DNA of 64,000 nucleotides, taken from positions 26,169,697 to 26,233,696 of the forward strand of contig NC_067125.1 in the NCBI RefSeq assembly GCF_021347895.1, read 5' to 3'. Position 1 is the stretch's first letter. Each line of letters starts with the position of its first letter. Positions 34,792-50,626 of this stretch are shown here, piece by piece. The translations under genes were made by a program, and so were the position numbers. Under the pieces are notes generated by a model, which had not been told where the DNA came from, made no database searches, and saw nothing but the letters and a program-made list of their open reading frames with translations. The stretch comes from Acanthochromis polyacanthus. Its lineage: Eukaryota; Chordata; Actinopteri; Pomacentridae.

Positions 34792-34878
34792 GAGTCAGGG
34801 CGGAGAGTAGGAGGGGAGGTGGGTGGCAGCTTCCCCCCTCTATTCCCCCACCTCCCCTCCTACTCTCCGCCCTGACTC
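34792..34878. repeat. perfect 32-bp GC-rich inverted repeat
   Basis: Arms 34792-34823 and 34847-34878 are exact reverse complements with a 23-nt spacer. It lies in the stretch that should be the 5' LTR or leader of the copia element that follows. Confidence 0.85.
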
Positions 34879-34889
34879 TGCCCTGACTC

Positions 34890-36742
34890 TGCCTTGGCTC
34901 CACCCAGACTCCACCCATGTGGTATTTTGTCATGCGTAAGAATATGCACTGTGTATTTAATAAAGACGGAGCCCACCTGCACTCTTGCGGTTCCTCTCAG
35001 AGAGAGAGAGAGAGCGGTGCGTTATGGCTGCCAGTTAAAGGTGAAGCATGTCTGTTGTCGTGTATGGGCATTGTGATTAAACTAGGACTTCTGCAAAGAT
35101 GTCCACTGACGCAACGGAGTCGGGAGGAGAGTCTGCAGCTGCGCCAACAGGTTATGGGCCCAGGCAAGTCCCAAGTACAGCGATGCACGGACGAGGTCTG
35201 CCGCCAAGGTTCGACAGAGATGAAGCCCGCTACCATATATGGGAGGCAAGGTTTTTAGCGTACTTGAAAACCATAGACCTCAAAGATGATATCCTGGGAA
35301 ATTAGTTAGCAGCCAGGGCTAACGCACAAGACCCTGTGGAGATCGGTAGGAAAAATGAACTGGCATATGCAGAACTGTGCGGTTGTTTGGATGATAAAAC
35401 GCTAATGCTTATCCTCTATGAAGCACCACATGATTGCAAGAAAAGCCTATAAATATTGAGGTGCCATTTTGAGTCAGAAGAAAAGCCGCAGATCGTTGGC
35501 CTGTACACAGAGCTAACCAATGTGCTAATGGATAATGGGGAAGAGCTAGCGGACTATCTGGCATGTATTGAGAAGATAGTAGCCACATTAAACAGAGCAA
35601 AAGAGACCCTTAGTGACTCACTTCTGGTGGCGATGGTGTTAAAAGGACTCACAGATGAATACAACCCATTTTCAGTGCATGTTACTCAGACTAGGGAAGT
35701 GCTAACTTTCACAGAATTCAAGGCCAGACTGAGAAGTTTTGAATGCACGCTATGATACCGCAGCAGACCCCAAACAGACGAAGTAATGGCTGCTAACTAC
35801 AAGACGTCTAAACCAAAGTTTAAAGAAAAGGAGAAGAACTGTAGAGTGCTTTATTTGTGAGAAAGTGGGACATAAAGCAAGAGACTGCAGAAACAAAGAC
35901 AAGAAAACGCACAGGAGAGTGGCTAATACACAAAGCAGCAACAAGGTGGCCACCATTGCAGACACTGGACAAGGCATTTCCTGCAGTAGAGAAAAGTATA
36001 AGCCCGCGAAAGAGGAAGAAGAGACGTTTGTGCTCCGGGTGAGTGAATGGAAACCCCATGGCACACAGCAGCAAGGTCTACTCGTGGACAGCTGTGCCTC
36101 TGCCCACATCATGACTGATGAGAGAGCCTTCATCAGATTCGACGAGACATTCCAGCCCAAGAACCACATCATGCAGCTGGCGGATGGGACACGGACCACC
36201 GGTGAGGTTCTGAAGAAGGGGGACACGCAGATTGAACTGACTGACTGCAACAGGAGAGTGGTGAGTATCAAACTCACAGGCGCCCTCCTGATTCCTGGTT
36301 ACCCACAGAATATCCTGTCTGTGGAGGCAGCAGCTACAAAGGGAGCGAAGTTCAACTTTGAGAAGAAGAACAACAAAATGGTTCTCCCTGATGGCACCAA
36401 CGTGTGAAATAAAGGTAAAGGACAGATTGTATTATCTGGACATTGTAACAGAGAATGATGTAAACAGTGAGGACTCCTGTAATGCATCTTTTGATCTGAA
36501 AACTTGGCATGAGATGATGGGTCATTGCAACTATGGTGACATAATAAAACTAGAAACAGTTGTAAATGGTATGAAAATCAATGACAAAACATGCAGACCT
36601 AACCAATGTGAAACTTGTCTACAGGGAAAATTTTCCCAAAGCAGAAACAGACAAAGTGATGTACGAGCCAAAGAGCCGTTAGAGTTTGTACACACAGACA
36701 TAGGTGGGCCTGTTGCCCCAGAGTCATTTGAAGGGTACAAAT
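34890..36742 (+). mobile_element. degenerate Ty1/copia retrotransposon, 5' half
   Basis: An AATAAA near 34958 followed by a leader probably marks the 5' LTR. A gag-like frame starts at 35099 (RFDRDEARYHIWEARFLAYL) but is broken by TAG at 35303-35305 and TAA near 35450. A CCHC zinc knuckle CFICEKVGHKARDC lies near 35845-35890 in another frame. Next come an aspartic-protease-like LVDSCASAHI (36084-36116), the GAG-pre-integrase HEMMGH and CETC motifs (near 36505-36630), and the integrase HTDIGGP (near 36690). The element is dead, with stops and at least two frameshifts, and its integrase is cut by the following hAT piece. Reverse transcriptase and 3' LTR are not in the window. Confidence 0.85.
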
Positions 36743-37176
36743 TAGGGATGGTTCAATCCGATCCGCTGGATCGATATCGAGTTCGATCCAGGCCAAAATG
36801 ACTGGATCGAGCATCGGAGTTTTATATTAGAACTCGTTCGATCCGATCCATAAGCCCAATCTATCTCATATCCTCATCTTCATTTTTCACGACATGCGTA
36901 ACACAGACAAGCTGTTGCCATGGTTGCCATGTGCCCGTGTTTTCGTCACGTGACCAGAGAGTGAACAGAAACGGCTGCAGAGCTGTGGTCATGTCTGCCG
37001 TATATGCGAACGGAGGAGAAAAGTAAAATAGCTGAGTGCAACGTTTGCAAAATGAGTGTCTCAAGGGGTGGCAGCAAAACCGGACATTTTAAAACAACGA
37101 ACTTAATAAAGCATCTGCAGAAGCATTATGGAAAGCAGTACGGAGACTTTTTACAGGCGAGTGCAAAAAAACAATG
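36743..37176 (+). mobile_element. hAT-like transposon fragment with BED zinc finger
   Basis: Starts with TAGGGATGG, a hAT-type terminus, abruptly inside the copia integrase. At 37025-37176 a frame encodes AECNVCKMSVSRGG, then KTTNLIKHLQKHYG: CxxC followed by HxxxH, the BED-finger layout at the N terminus of hAT transposases. It runs into TGA at the end and no transposase catalytic region follows. The opposite end was not found, so truncated. Confidence 0.65.
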
Positions 37177-38300
37177 AACCGCGGCAACCATCATTGCAGG
37201 AAGCACTACAGAAGAGTACAAAACTCGCTCCAACACCAAAATATAACAGAGAAAATTATCAAGTTCATTTTTCTGGATGACCAACCGCCTTGTGTGGTGG
37301 AAAATGTGGATTGTTGTAGTACTTGTAGTACTTGTCGACCCCCCCCCCCACCCCCCACCCCGGAAAATTCAGACTCCCCCCTTCGCGTGAACGCGTGCGC
37401 CTTACGTTTCACTCTTGACGGCTTTTCTGTTGTACGTTTACTGTTTTTTTGTTGTTGTTTTCTACTGTTTTTCGGGTTAAATGTGATTAAGTAGCGAACT
37501 GTGGACATGTTTTCGTGTTCAATATGATTAGGTGACAGGTCTCTCCTCTTCTCATCTGCACGTTGGTGTCTAAATGGCATCAGGGGAGATCCTACGCTAC
37601 TCTCAGCTTCACTCGCATGAGAATATTAGGACAGGGTTTAATCGCCAGATATTGTTTATATTCCATCAGTGTTGTACACGTGTCAATAAAATAATTATTC
37701 ACTGTGTTTTACATACAGTACAACATCAGCGGCTGCTTTACAAGCGGCACCCCATACTTTTCAGCCCATCAGGTCATAGATGAACAAATGGAGACAGATC
37801 TTACATTATATGAGATGCAAAATTTGAAATTTTACTGGCACCATTTACCTCCAACATGTTTTCTGCAAAGGCTCAACTAACTCCAAGTTTGTTCCCTTTG
37901 GAAAGCCATATTCCTCATATACAATGACTACACCAGTGTTTCAGCATTTTACATGAACCCAAACCCATCCACTGTGTGCTTTCTTTACAGTAAATATGAC
38001 AGTTAAAAGTTTAAAAAATAACTGCTGCTTTGTTTACATTTAAACCAAGTAGTGCTGAGACTGCTGTCAGAATGTGACTACCTTGATTTCATTGCATTGA
38101 ATAAACACTACCATTCATCCAATCTGATTCAAACTCCCCACTGCACTTCCTCAGGACCCCTGCAATACCCCTACCAAGTTTGAGCATGATCTGATGTACC
38201 GTTGTCAAGATATGCAATGGTTTCTATGCAGAATGAACACCTCTAAAAAATAGTTCCCAATTAGACTTTGTTTACATTTAAACGAAGTATACAAGTGTCA
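37177..38300. other. intergenic, low-complexity and diverged direct repeats
   Basis: C-rich low-complexity run at 37339-37363 and a diverged direct repeat of ctttgtttacatttaaac (near 38029 and 38266). No gene-like frame recognised. Confidence 0.55.
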
Positions 38301-38319
38301 GTGTGCAGACACTTCTGGT

Positions 38320-38433
38320 CAGTGTCTTACGGATTTCAGCAGGACAACAGGACTACACTGAAACTCGCAGGACATCGAGATTAAACTCGACATCGACCTT
38401 TCAACAAAGTCCAAAGAAGCCAACATTTTTGAG
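38320..38433 (+). other. candidate 5' untranslated exon of the HIPK-like gene
   Basis: Ends with a good donor, gag|gtaagtgac at 38434, and the next acceptor ttcactttcag lies just before the coding exon at 38961. The left end is a guess. Confidence 0.4.
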
Positions 38434-38980
38434 GTAAGTGACTTCACTGTTCTGTTTGATGAAGCAAACACCAGAGGAAACATTCGGAAGGCAGTTTTAA
38501 AATCTATTTTTCTACAACTCTGTCCAATTTGTAATGAAATCCGTGAGTCAGAACAGGATGTAACACTCAGTTTTGTACTTGTCTTGTAATTTTTAACATC
38601 TTGTCATTAAAAAGTAAGATCTTAGCAGTGTGGAAGGGAAGCGATGTGTTCAGGTTTGGTCATAACTGGATAACTAAACCAACAGTACTGCTGTAAAGAG
38701 CGGAACAAACATTTTTGTTGAGACAAAATTTGGTTTTAAAGCTCCAAACTTGGAATAATTTGACTATAACCATGACCAAATGTATAGATATGTTGGGATA
38801 GCAGGATTTTTCTACTGGGAAATATCCATTTTGGAGTATATAATGATAATCTGATGTGTTGATGATTGAAAACTGAGATCACAACAGTGTGGTAGATTAC
38901 CAATGGTTTAACAAGACATCCATAATATATGGTTCTCTTTTGTGTCTGTTTCACTTTCAGGCTTCTGGGACAAGACAAAA

Positions 38981-41762
<2,782 letters not shown>

Positions 41763-41789
41763 GCAGCACTGTCAAGTGTCTTTCACTAT

Positions 41790-42040
41790 CACCCTCACCC
41801 CAACCGGTCGAGGCAGATGGCCGCCCTGTCTGAGCCTGGTTCTGCTGGAGGGTTCTTCCTGAAAAAGGGAGTTTTACCTCCCCACTGTCGCCAAGTGCTT
41901 GCTCAGACAGGGAATCCAAAGGAAACTTTGGATTTGTTGGATTTCTTTCTATAATTTTGTCTTTACTTTTCTCACTGAAGTGTCTTGAGATGACACATTT
42001 GAACCGGTAAATAAAATTTATTGAAAATGAATTGAAAGGT
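41790..42040 (+). mobile_element. LINE-type 3' tail forming the kinase 3' UTR
   Basis: Starting near ggtcgaggcagatggccgcc and running through a ttcttcctgaaaaagggag word to gtgtcttgagatgacac and aataaaatttattgaa, this is a widespread teleost repeat. It directly follows the stop at 41760-41762 and supplies the first AATAAA, near 42010. Confidence 0.7.
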
Positions 42041-44605
42041 TCACCCATAAAGTGTCTCTATGCTACAATTATTTTCTGATTTCTGCTCCTTTGTAGCAGT
42101 CATCTACAATTCAGATAACTGAATCTTTTCCATAGAGTGAGCTCTGGCAGATCTGATTAGAATAATCAAGTTAATTTATATGAAGACTTAAAATAAGACT
42201 TTGGCTTATCACAGTATATAACAATGACACAGTACACATATAAACAGTGTATATATTTATTACTGGAACAGAGTTTACTAAAAGTCAGTAAGGTGACAAA
42301 CTGATCATTGTTATTGGGACAGTTTATCATGCACGCTACTCTCAAATACAAATGTAATTTAACAAAAAACACTGCCTGCTGTCAGTAAGTGAAGTCTGAG
42401 ATTGAAGATCCAGCATGTTGGATAGTTATGTAACATATTGTTTTTCACACCCTGCTGTCAGAAAGAAGATTAAATAGAGTGGCAGAACAGAGAGGGATGC
42501 ATGTGCTCAGCAATCCAATAAAGCTTTCACACTCCCTTCCGAAGCCTCGTTGCTTTATCAGTGTGTTTTTTCTTTATGAAGTAATATTTTAGTATTAATA
42601 TTCCCAGCTACACTTTATTTTTATCTGAAGTCTTTGTGATATGTGTGGATTTAAAATAACAGCTGAAAACACACTTAATCTCACAATAATTTTTTTATTG
42701 TTGGGAGTGTGAAAACATTACATCTGTCGCTGTGTTTTCCATAATTAATCCTCAAATCTGACAGCATAGCAAAAGAGACTACGGGACTATCCAGTTAATG
42801 TGTTTGTCGTGTTTCACTGAGATAGAAATACTCTTTAATTGGGGTCTTGCAGCATCATTTAAAAATTCTAAAGCACAGACTTACATTTAAATTTGATGAA
42901 ATATGAAGTAAGTAGTGAAGGACAAGCACTGCTTTAGTACTCACATCTCTCATTATGCCATTACAATGAACCTGAAAATACTACACAATAAATATTCTTC
43001 GATATAACAGTCTTCAAAATACATGCATTTATGCGAATAAATAAAACTGCTTCTGAAAGACAGATTTTGGACTTGCTGTGGCAGATTTTCTATCCAAAAC
43101 AACCTGTTGCAGGCCCTCTCTCTAGTCATTCAAGCTGCCAAAATCACATAAATTCACAGTCTATCCTGTTTATTCTTGCTGTTTCCTTGTTAGTCTCTTT
43201 CATACTGAATAACTTTGACCAGCGTTTAGCTTTGCATTTGGATTATTCTTTGTGTATAGACTGAGGTTAACAGTAACTGTGACACAGAATCTATACAAAA
43301 AGAGATTTTAACTCGTGTATTAAAACACAAAACCCACACAATTTTAGCTGAAACTGTGCTTTAGTAATGCATATTGTCAACCACATTTGTATTTACATGA
43401 CAAGACATAACTTGCATCCAGAAAATTTGACAGTTTGGCCTGTTTGTCAGTACTGAGCACCAAAAGTTTCAGGTTTTGCATAACATTTACAGCATAATAA
43501 CCACAAGTCATGCTTATGATTAGAACTAATCAGTAGACAGCATTAAAAAATGACTGACTTCTATACAAAAATATTCAAATATTGTCAATATGTTTGTGCA
43601 AATAATACCAATGTCTCTTTAAATATGTCATTTGAGTCCCTCTTGTGCTGGATGTGACCAATGAAGACACCAAGGAGTGTTTCCTCGTTTAGCACCATCG
43701 TCAGGAGCAATATATTGTATATATATGCCATAAATGTAGTACAGATAGTTTACCATTAACAAGGTGCTTGCAACAACAAATGTAGGAGTCTTTTTTTTTA
43801 ACAGAAAAAGGATAGTCTAGTTTGTCATGAAAGCAAGTGCAGCCCATTCTGGTGCACAAACTGAGGGCAAAAACACAAACATGTTCAGCTCATGAGCTCT
43901 GAACTCAGTGGATTATTTTTGTTGTCACACAAAATCTCAGATAAGCGCATGCAGCCATTCTGCTCGTGCAAATCTGTTCCAGCGTCCCTCGTCTCCAAAA
44001 CACTCGACCTATTGTCTGCACTGTGCCAGCCAGCAAACGGCAGATGGATCTAGAGAGAGACGCACAGTCATGGTAAGAGCAGGATTTATTGAGAGTTCAC
44101 CTTTGAACCACACTCTATGTGAGGTATGTGCAGATGGTGGGTGGTTTCTGAAAGCAGGGCAAAAGGAAATGGACAGGATGTGGATGAGGAGAAAATATGC
44201 ATAGAGGTCATCTTTTGTTAAAGTATAAAATACACACAGTTATCATACACACATTGAAAAAAAATGTTGTTTTTTAAAAATATCATTCTGAGACTTAAAT
44301 GTTCCTATAAATGTCCATGTGGCTGTCTGGAATCACACCACTCACGCAGTTAACCTCAAGAGGTCCCGAGGCATGGAAAGAGTGATACAACACAGACAGA
44401 CAGTGTTCAGAGGAGTCAAGATCATGAATCATTTACCTGAGGAGAATGGGCATAAAGCCAGGAAGAACACCTTCATTAATTTATAAATTAGACGTATAGA
44501 TAACCCAACAAGGGATTCATTAATAATAATGCCCTTATATTGAAAAGGAATACCAGTACAGGAGGTTGGTTTTTTTTGAGCGTCTTTCTGTTTTTTTGGT
44601 CACGA
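42041..44605. other. intergenic and 3' UTR of the PH-domain gene
   Basis: No coding signal recognised. The right part is presumably the 3' UTR of the minus-strand PH gene; AATAAA on the minus strand occurs near 44086. An AATAAA word on the plus strand near 42520 follows a possible retroelement end. Confidence 0.5.
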
Positions 44606-47600
44606 CTAAAAAGCAAATCCTCCGCAGTCGAACGCATCAAAGTCAGAGTCTCCTTCAAAGTCGAAGCTGTTAAAGTGTGGGGAGTCGACGTCCTGGCTGC
44701 AGGTGTGTAAGGAGTCGCTGGCATTAAGCTCAGAGAAGCCCCCCGCCCCGTGGGCCATCTCTGGGGCTCTGGCGGCCAGCGGAGAGGAGGGGGAGCAGGA
44801 GTTCAGGTAGCCCAGAGCAGAGGAGGCCGCTGCCCCCCCATCAGCAGACACACCGCCCTCACTGCCCGGGCATCGCTGCTGTTGCCATGGCGAAGACAGT
44901 CTGACACACGATGAGGTGGTGCCACGGAAACACTGCGAAGAGGCCGCCGTGCAATGGCTGTAGAGGAAATATGAGAATTAATAACATCACCAGTTTGAAA
45001 TTCTATTCATTCAACTGGATGATTGTCTTAACAAAAAAACAAAGTTAGGGGAAAAGTTGGAAAGTGTGTAGCTTTTCAATCATTTCCCTCCCTTTGCCCA
45101 ACAAACAGACCACAACATTGACCACAACATTGGCTACAAGTTCTAATAATGTTCTAAAGAAAACATTCAAACAGCATTTTAAGGATATCTATCATTTGAA
45201 ATAATCTTCCTATTAGTGTTAAAGGTGAACTAGGAACATTGTAATATTCCCAGTAAGTTCTGAGGATATTATTAACGTACTGTATGTTACATGCTAACAA
45301 GAAAGAAGGAACATTCTCAAACAAACATTCAAAAAAGTTCTCAACATGTTATCGAGGCCTCAGAATTTTCTTAAACGTACCTGTAATATGATATATTGAC
45401 AACGGTAGAACAGTTTGCCTGCAATATTTAGAGGATGTTTTGGGGATGTTGAGGGAAAACACGATAACTGAGGAAGGACGCTCTCAATGCAACATTTGGG
45501 AAATGTTTTAAGAAGAATAACTTTATCCTGCCGGAAAAATATGAAGAACTAAAAGAAAACATCCCACTAAAAACATTAGCAGAACTTTACATGTCTTAGA
45601 ACAAAACAAAAAAAGAAGAGAAGCAGAGATACTAGTACCTGATATTTAAGTGTTTCAAGATTCCTGAATGTTTGCTTGATGAAGTATCAGCAAATGTTGA
45701 ACTTAAAAATGGCACTAGACAAGGTCCAAAAAGCTATATTTTAGATAACATTGACTCAGAATGAACCTCCTTCTCTGCCTCTTTTTACTCATTGTTTGTA
45801 TTTTCCAGTTGCTTCACTACACTTTCTGCCTTACACAAAACATTTTTAAAAATGCACTTGTAAATAATAAAAGGTATCTTTCTGAGACAAATGTAAAAAT
45901 GAGACTAAAATTCACCGGGTGCAAGCAAACACTGTACAGGAAACTCAGAACAGTAACCTGTTATTGCCATCTAAATATCAAACTGTGCATCTTTGAGTTT
46001 GTTTTTTCATTAAAGCTCACTATAAGGTAGCTCTACTAAAAAAAGAAAAAAAATCTAAATGGTCACATCACAATTCATCACTTTCAGAAAAATGAAATGA
46101 GAACCATGATAATTAAGGGGTAAATTGTACAAAACACAACAGTCAAATTGTATCTTTCGAATGCACTTGTTTGAGTCTCTTTATGCCTCATATATCAGTT
46201 GTGAAGTTAGCAAATGTGTTGCTTAATTGGTTTTATCAACACATAATAGAGTCTTCTAAACACAATCAGCGTTTTATTTAATCAGTTAAGAGATTTTCTT
46301 TATTTGCATTAGTTTTTTTTGGTGAAATTACTGTGCTGTATGCTCTTTCAGCCACAGATACTCCACTCCTGCTTGAATTTGTGTCTTACTGCTTTCAAAT
46401 CATTACAGAGGACCTGATAGCTCACCTTGGTTTGGGCCTCTGTCTCTGAAGGATCCTCCCCGTTCGCTGCCTCGAGATAAAGGAGGGGTTCCCTCAAAGA
46501 CCCTGGGTGACCCCGGGTCTTTATCACTGGAGGAGTCCGACAGGGGGTCTCTGTCTGTGATGCAGGGAGTGAGGCTGCGATGTCTCTGAATGGTCAGCGG
46601 TGACATGATACCCTAAAAAATCAGACAAATGAAAAGCAATTATATAACCGAAATATTAACCTTTCATTTCATCTTTCACTTTCATGTGTAATATCACTGA
46701 ATCACTGCCGGTACGGATTTAAACTTTTAGTATTCTAGTGTTGTTTTTTGTTTAGTTGTTTTTTCAGTAGTGAATCTTGCTTATATCTTCAGCTTCAGCT
46801 CTGTAGCTTTTTCACTATGCACTGCATTTTCTCATGTTATTCATTTTTGTTTCTTGAATTTCCTTCTAATCTTATCTTAATTTAATTTAAAATCAGGCTA
46901 TGGTAATGTCTTAATTTAATCTAATCTTACCGTAACATAATGTAATCTAAATCTAATCTTTTATTATTTATTTATTAATTTATTTAAGCTTTATTTTACC
47001 ATGTAAGTTAGTTGAGAACTGGTTCTCACTTACAATAATGACCTGGTCTAATCTAGTCTTAACTTGATTTAACTTTGTCTTGACTTAACTTCATCTTCTC
47101 ATGTCTTAACTTCAACTTAACCTTATCTTTAGTTAACTTAACTTCCGTTCACTAACTTTAATCTTAATTTACCTTAACCTAATCGTAATTTTTCCTCATA
47201 TAATCTTAATTTAATGCAATCTTAATTTAATCTTAACTTTATCTTAACTTGACTTAACTTAATTTTATCTTTACTTCACTTAGCTTCATCTTCACTTGTC
47301 TTAACTTTAACTTAACCTTATCTTCAGTTAATTTAACTTAATCTTAATTTAACTCCATCTAATCTTAATTTTGCCTAATATAATCTCCATTTCACATAAT
47401 CTAATCTTAATGTAATGCAACGTAATCTTAACTTTATCTTAATTGTATTTTATCTTAATTTGATCTAAATTTGATTTAACTTTACTGTGTCTTAACTTGA
47501 CTTAACTTAATGTAAATAATTATATCTTATCTTATAAACTGTATTGGACAGGAGACAGGAGTCTCACATATTAGGGAAAATCTCAAAGAACTCCCGTTGG

Positions 47601-49653
47601 ATGTTTGAACATGCTACACGTTTTTAGAGTTCATTATTAGAAATGTGAATATAAGCTCACAGACAGGTGTCATGACAAAGACATGAAAACAGAGTGAAGC
47701 TCCAGCAGGACCAGACAGCTGCTGACTCACCTCTCTCACTTTTCTGACCAACTTCAGCCACAGACTGTGGAAAGCAAATATGACATGGCGTTATATTTGA
47801 TCCAGACTTGCAGACCAATATAAAAAAAAAAAAAAAAAACAAGGGAAAGTGTACTGCCCTCACTTGATATCCATGCGTAGTAAACACATCTGATAGTGAG
47901 TAGGACAGAGGAGACTTAAATTCCATTATGTGTGTGTGTGCGTGAGTGTGTCAGATGTCACCATGTGCAGATAACATCTCATAAAGAGTGGGGCAAAGGA
48001 CATCTGATGAAACCTACTTGCAGTCGTCTGGGTTGTCAGCCAGCAGCAACAGGAACTTGCTCTGCTGGAGGACGATGGCGAAGCAGCAGTCCCTCCTGCC
48101 CCCTGGTGGCAACTTGGGCAGGTCAAGGATTTCTCGCCCCTCTGCGATCATCTCACAGTTGGTCTGCAGTGCTACCACCTGGTCCGGAGGAGACTCTGCG
48201 TCCCGACACACCAGCAGGCTTCCCTCCATGGTCAGCACCAGGTACTTCTCCTTCCACTGCTTGAACATGAAGCCCCCTGCAGCAGAAAAGCAACACGGAC
48301 ATTTGCAACAGGTTTATGAATGCATGCATTCTGTCTGCAGAGTGGAAAGTTGCTGATTGTTGTACCTTTTTCATCTGTAGCTCTTGTTTGACATTCATTC
48401 TTGTTCAGCCTTAAAACAGTTGGCATGAACAAAAGGTTCTGAGCCTCAGCCCTTCTGTTCTACTACTATTTAATCCCTCCTAATCTCCAGAGTGACCCAT
48501 TAAGTGAGTGAATACAAACATTTGACCTTTTGAAATGTTCAGTTCTTGCTGAGAACTTAGCTGGTTGTGTGTTGAGCTTAGTACACACTGAAAGAGCAAA
48601 TAAAAAAATTTTATTGCAAGAAAATGCACATAGAATTATGTCCAAGTCACTGATATAGTTGGAGAAATATTACTGCTACACTATAGCAACACACAGTACA
48701 ATACAATAACAAAGTATACAAAACAATTCAATACAACACACTGTAGCTACAGCCTCAACAAATGCCCTTAGAGCTGAAAAATCTCCAGTGTGCTTCCAAA
48801 AATAGCATTTTTATATCACATGTTATTGCAGACTTATCTAAACCTATCTGCAGGTTGCAATCTTTCAATACAAAAGTATTACGCAGAAGAATGTTTCATA
48901 TATTTTATACGTAAATCTATTGTGCAGGATCAGTCTAATGATATTTGAAGTCAGGGAGTACGTTCTGGATTTTACGCTTGTTAATTCTGTTATTTGTATG
49001 ATCTTTATGAAGGGCTACGTAGAGTATGAGCATTTCAAGGTAAAGATTTACATGTGAACTCTGTTCATAATTGCATTTCGATTGCTTTGACAAATACCTT
49101 TTTAATGAATTTCACTGTTAGCTGACCAAGGGATAAAACTGCTGCTGCTTCATAGACAAATCTAAGGGTCCTCGTGAGGGACATCTTTATTATAATAACA
49201 ATTTGTTTTCAAGAAAGGCCAGTTCTTACCATACAAAAAGCAAACTAAAGTGCAGAGCTTTAAATGACCGAGTTATGGTCCGATTTCTAAATACTGGAGA
49301 AATGTGAAATAGACATTAACAGTAAAACAACACACAGTGCAGCACTTTCATGGGAAAGTTTCATGCTATAAATTAAAAAATTTAGTAATCAGTCTTACAC
49401 AAATCAACCAGCAATCATGTCAGTCCCATTGTTTATCTCTCAAAAGAGCCTGCAGAAGAAAAACTACCGTCTCTTTGGGGAACGTTGTGTGAGTTTTCAG
49501 GACAGGACACACCATAGTGTCAGATTGTTAGTGCCCCAGACAACTGTCCATTGTGTAATAACAATAATAAATGGCGAGCACATGTTGATGAACGAGGAAG
49601 ATCTGCTCTATTTCTCCATACAGAGGATTAAAGATGAACAGGATTTTGCAAAC

Positions 49654-49684
<31 letters not shown>

Positions 49685-50626
49685 TGGTATAGGAATATTG
49701 ATGGATTGCCTTTTACCATGGTCTACCTGGTTTAACTGTATAGATGTTACACTTCTTATTTGGTGAAATATTACTGTTACTTGTCTCCACAGTCAAGAGA
49801 GAAAGGCAAGATAAAAACTACTTGAAATATTGAAATAGCCAGTGAGCACAGATCCACTATGACGCCACTTTCAATTTAAATCATGTGAGATAGAAAACAG
49901 ATGTAAAAATAAATACAAAGACATGCAATGCTGGCTGAATCCTGAGTCACGACTTGGCTTTGAGAATTAACATGTCTTCATGCTGTAAAAACACATCTGG
50001 GATCAATCATATCTCACAGAGTGACTCTCGAAACGATATCAGTCATCTCGGAGCTGGAGTGCTGATCTGAGACAGTTTTCTTCTTCAGTTATTGTTAAGC
50101 CAACAGCTGCGAAGAATAAAATATAAGAATGGATTCCGCTTTGGGGTGGAAAAAAATACAACTTCCTCATTAAGTAAGTCCAAACTGTTATATTTTGATA
50201 GCAAAATGGGTGAGATTCTTAATTTAAAAAAAAAAAATCTGCTCATAGAAGCGGGCTTCTTAATTATTTTTGCTTTTCTGAAACCATTTGTATATTCCTC
50301 AAACAATGACATCAACTGCTTATCAGACAAAAATACAATATAAAACACACAAACACTGCCATCATAGATAAATCAGTTATCAAACACACACTGCAGTCCA
50401 GCATAAATGGATCAGGAGAGCATTTAAAATGTATTTAATGCATAAAACTACACAATGCAGACCTAGGCCTTGGCATGAGGCACAGATGGAATGTGAAGGA
50501 GACAAAAATGGAACCCAAAACATGCACATTATACACTGCATAACTGCACACGGACGAAGGACTCAACCTACCATATTTCTTGAGGTAGCCTCGATGAACA
50601 CCTGCTGTGCTCATGTCTGTGCTCAT
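44606..50626 (-). CDS. small PH-domain protein (unnamed)
   Basis: Exons on the minus strand: 50572-50626 (start), 48018-48276, 47731-47764, 46426-46612 and a last exon 44606-44957 ending in TAG. Joined exons 1-3 give a complete pleckstrin-homology domain from about residue 11 to 116. It starts with HRGYLKKYGG, followed by FKQWKEKYLVL and a FLLLLADN strand, and ends in the C-terminal helix LWLKLVRKVRE with the conserved Trp. PH domains bind phosphoinositides or proteins at membranes. The rest is Ser/Arg-rich (PLTIQRHRSLTP, SDSSSDKDPGSP) and ends acidic-aromatic (GDSDFDAFDCGGFAF). The phase of exon 4 does not fit the last exon directly, so a small exon between 44957 and 46426 was probably missed, or a base is off. 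I could not name the family. Confidence 0.75.
46850..47530. repeat. degenerate CTTAA/TTAAT-rich tract in a PH-gene intron
   Basis: Nearly 700 bp dominated by words such as cttaacttaa, aatcttaattt and taacttaatctt without a constant period. Looks like a very diverged short-unit satellite. Confidence 0.7.
49654..49681. repeat. (GA)n microsatellite
   Basis: About 14 GA units in the first intron of the PH-domain gene. Confidence 0.9.

Noticed and set aside
34792..34878. Hairpin read as a transcription terminator
   Set aside because: Rho-independent terminators are a bacterial feature; this is vertebrate DNA next to a retroelement.
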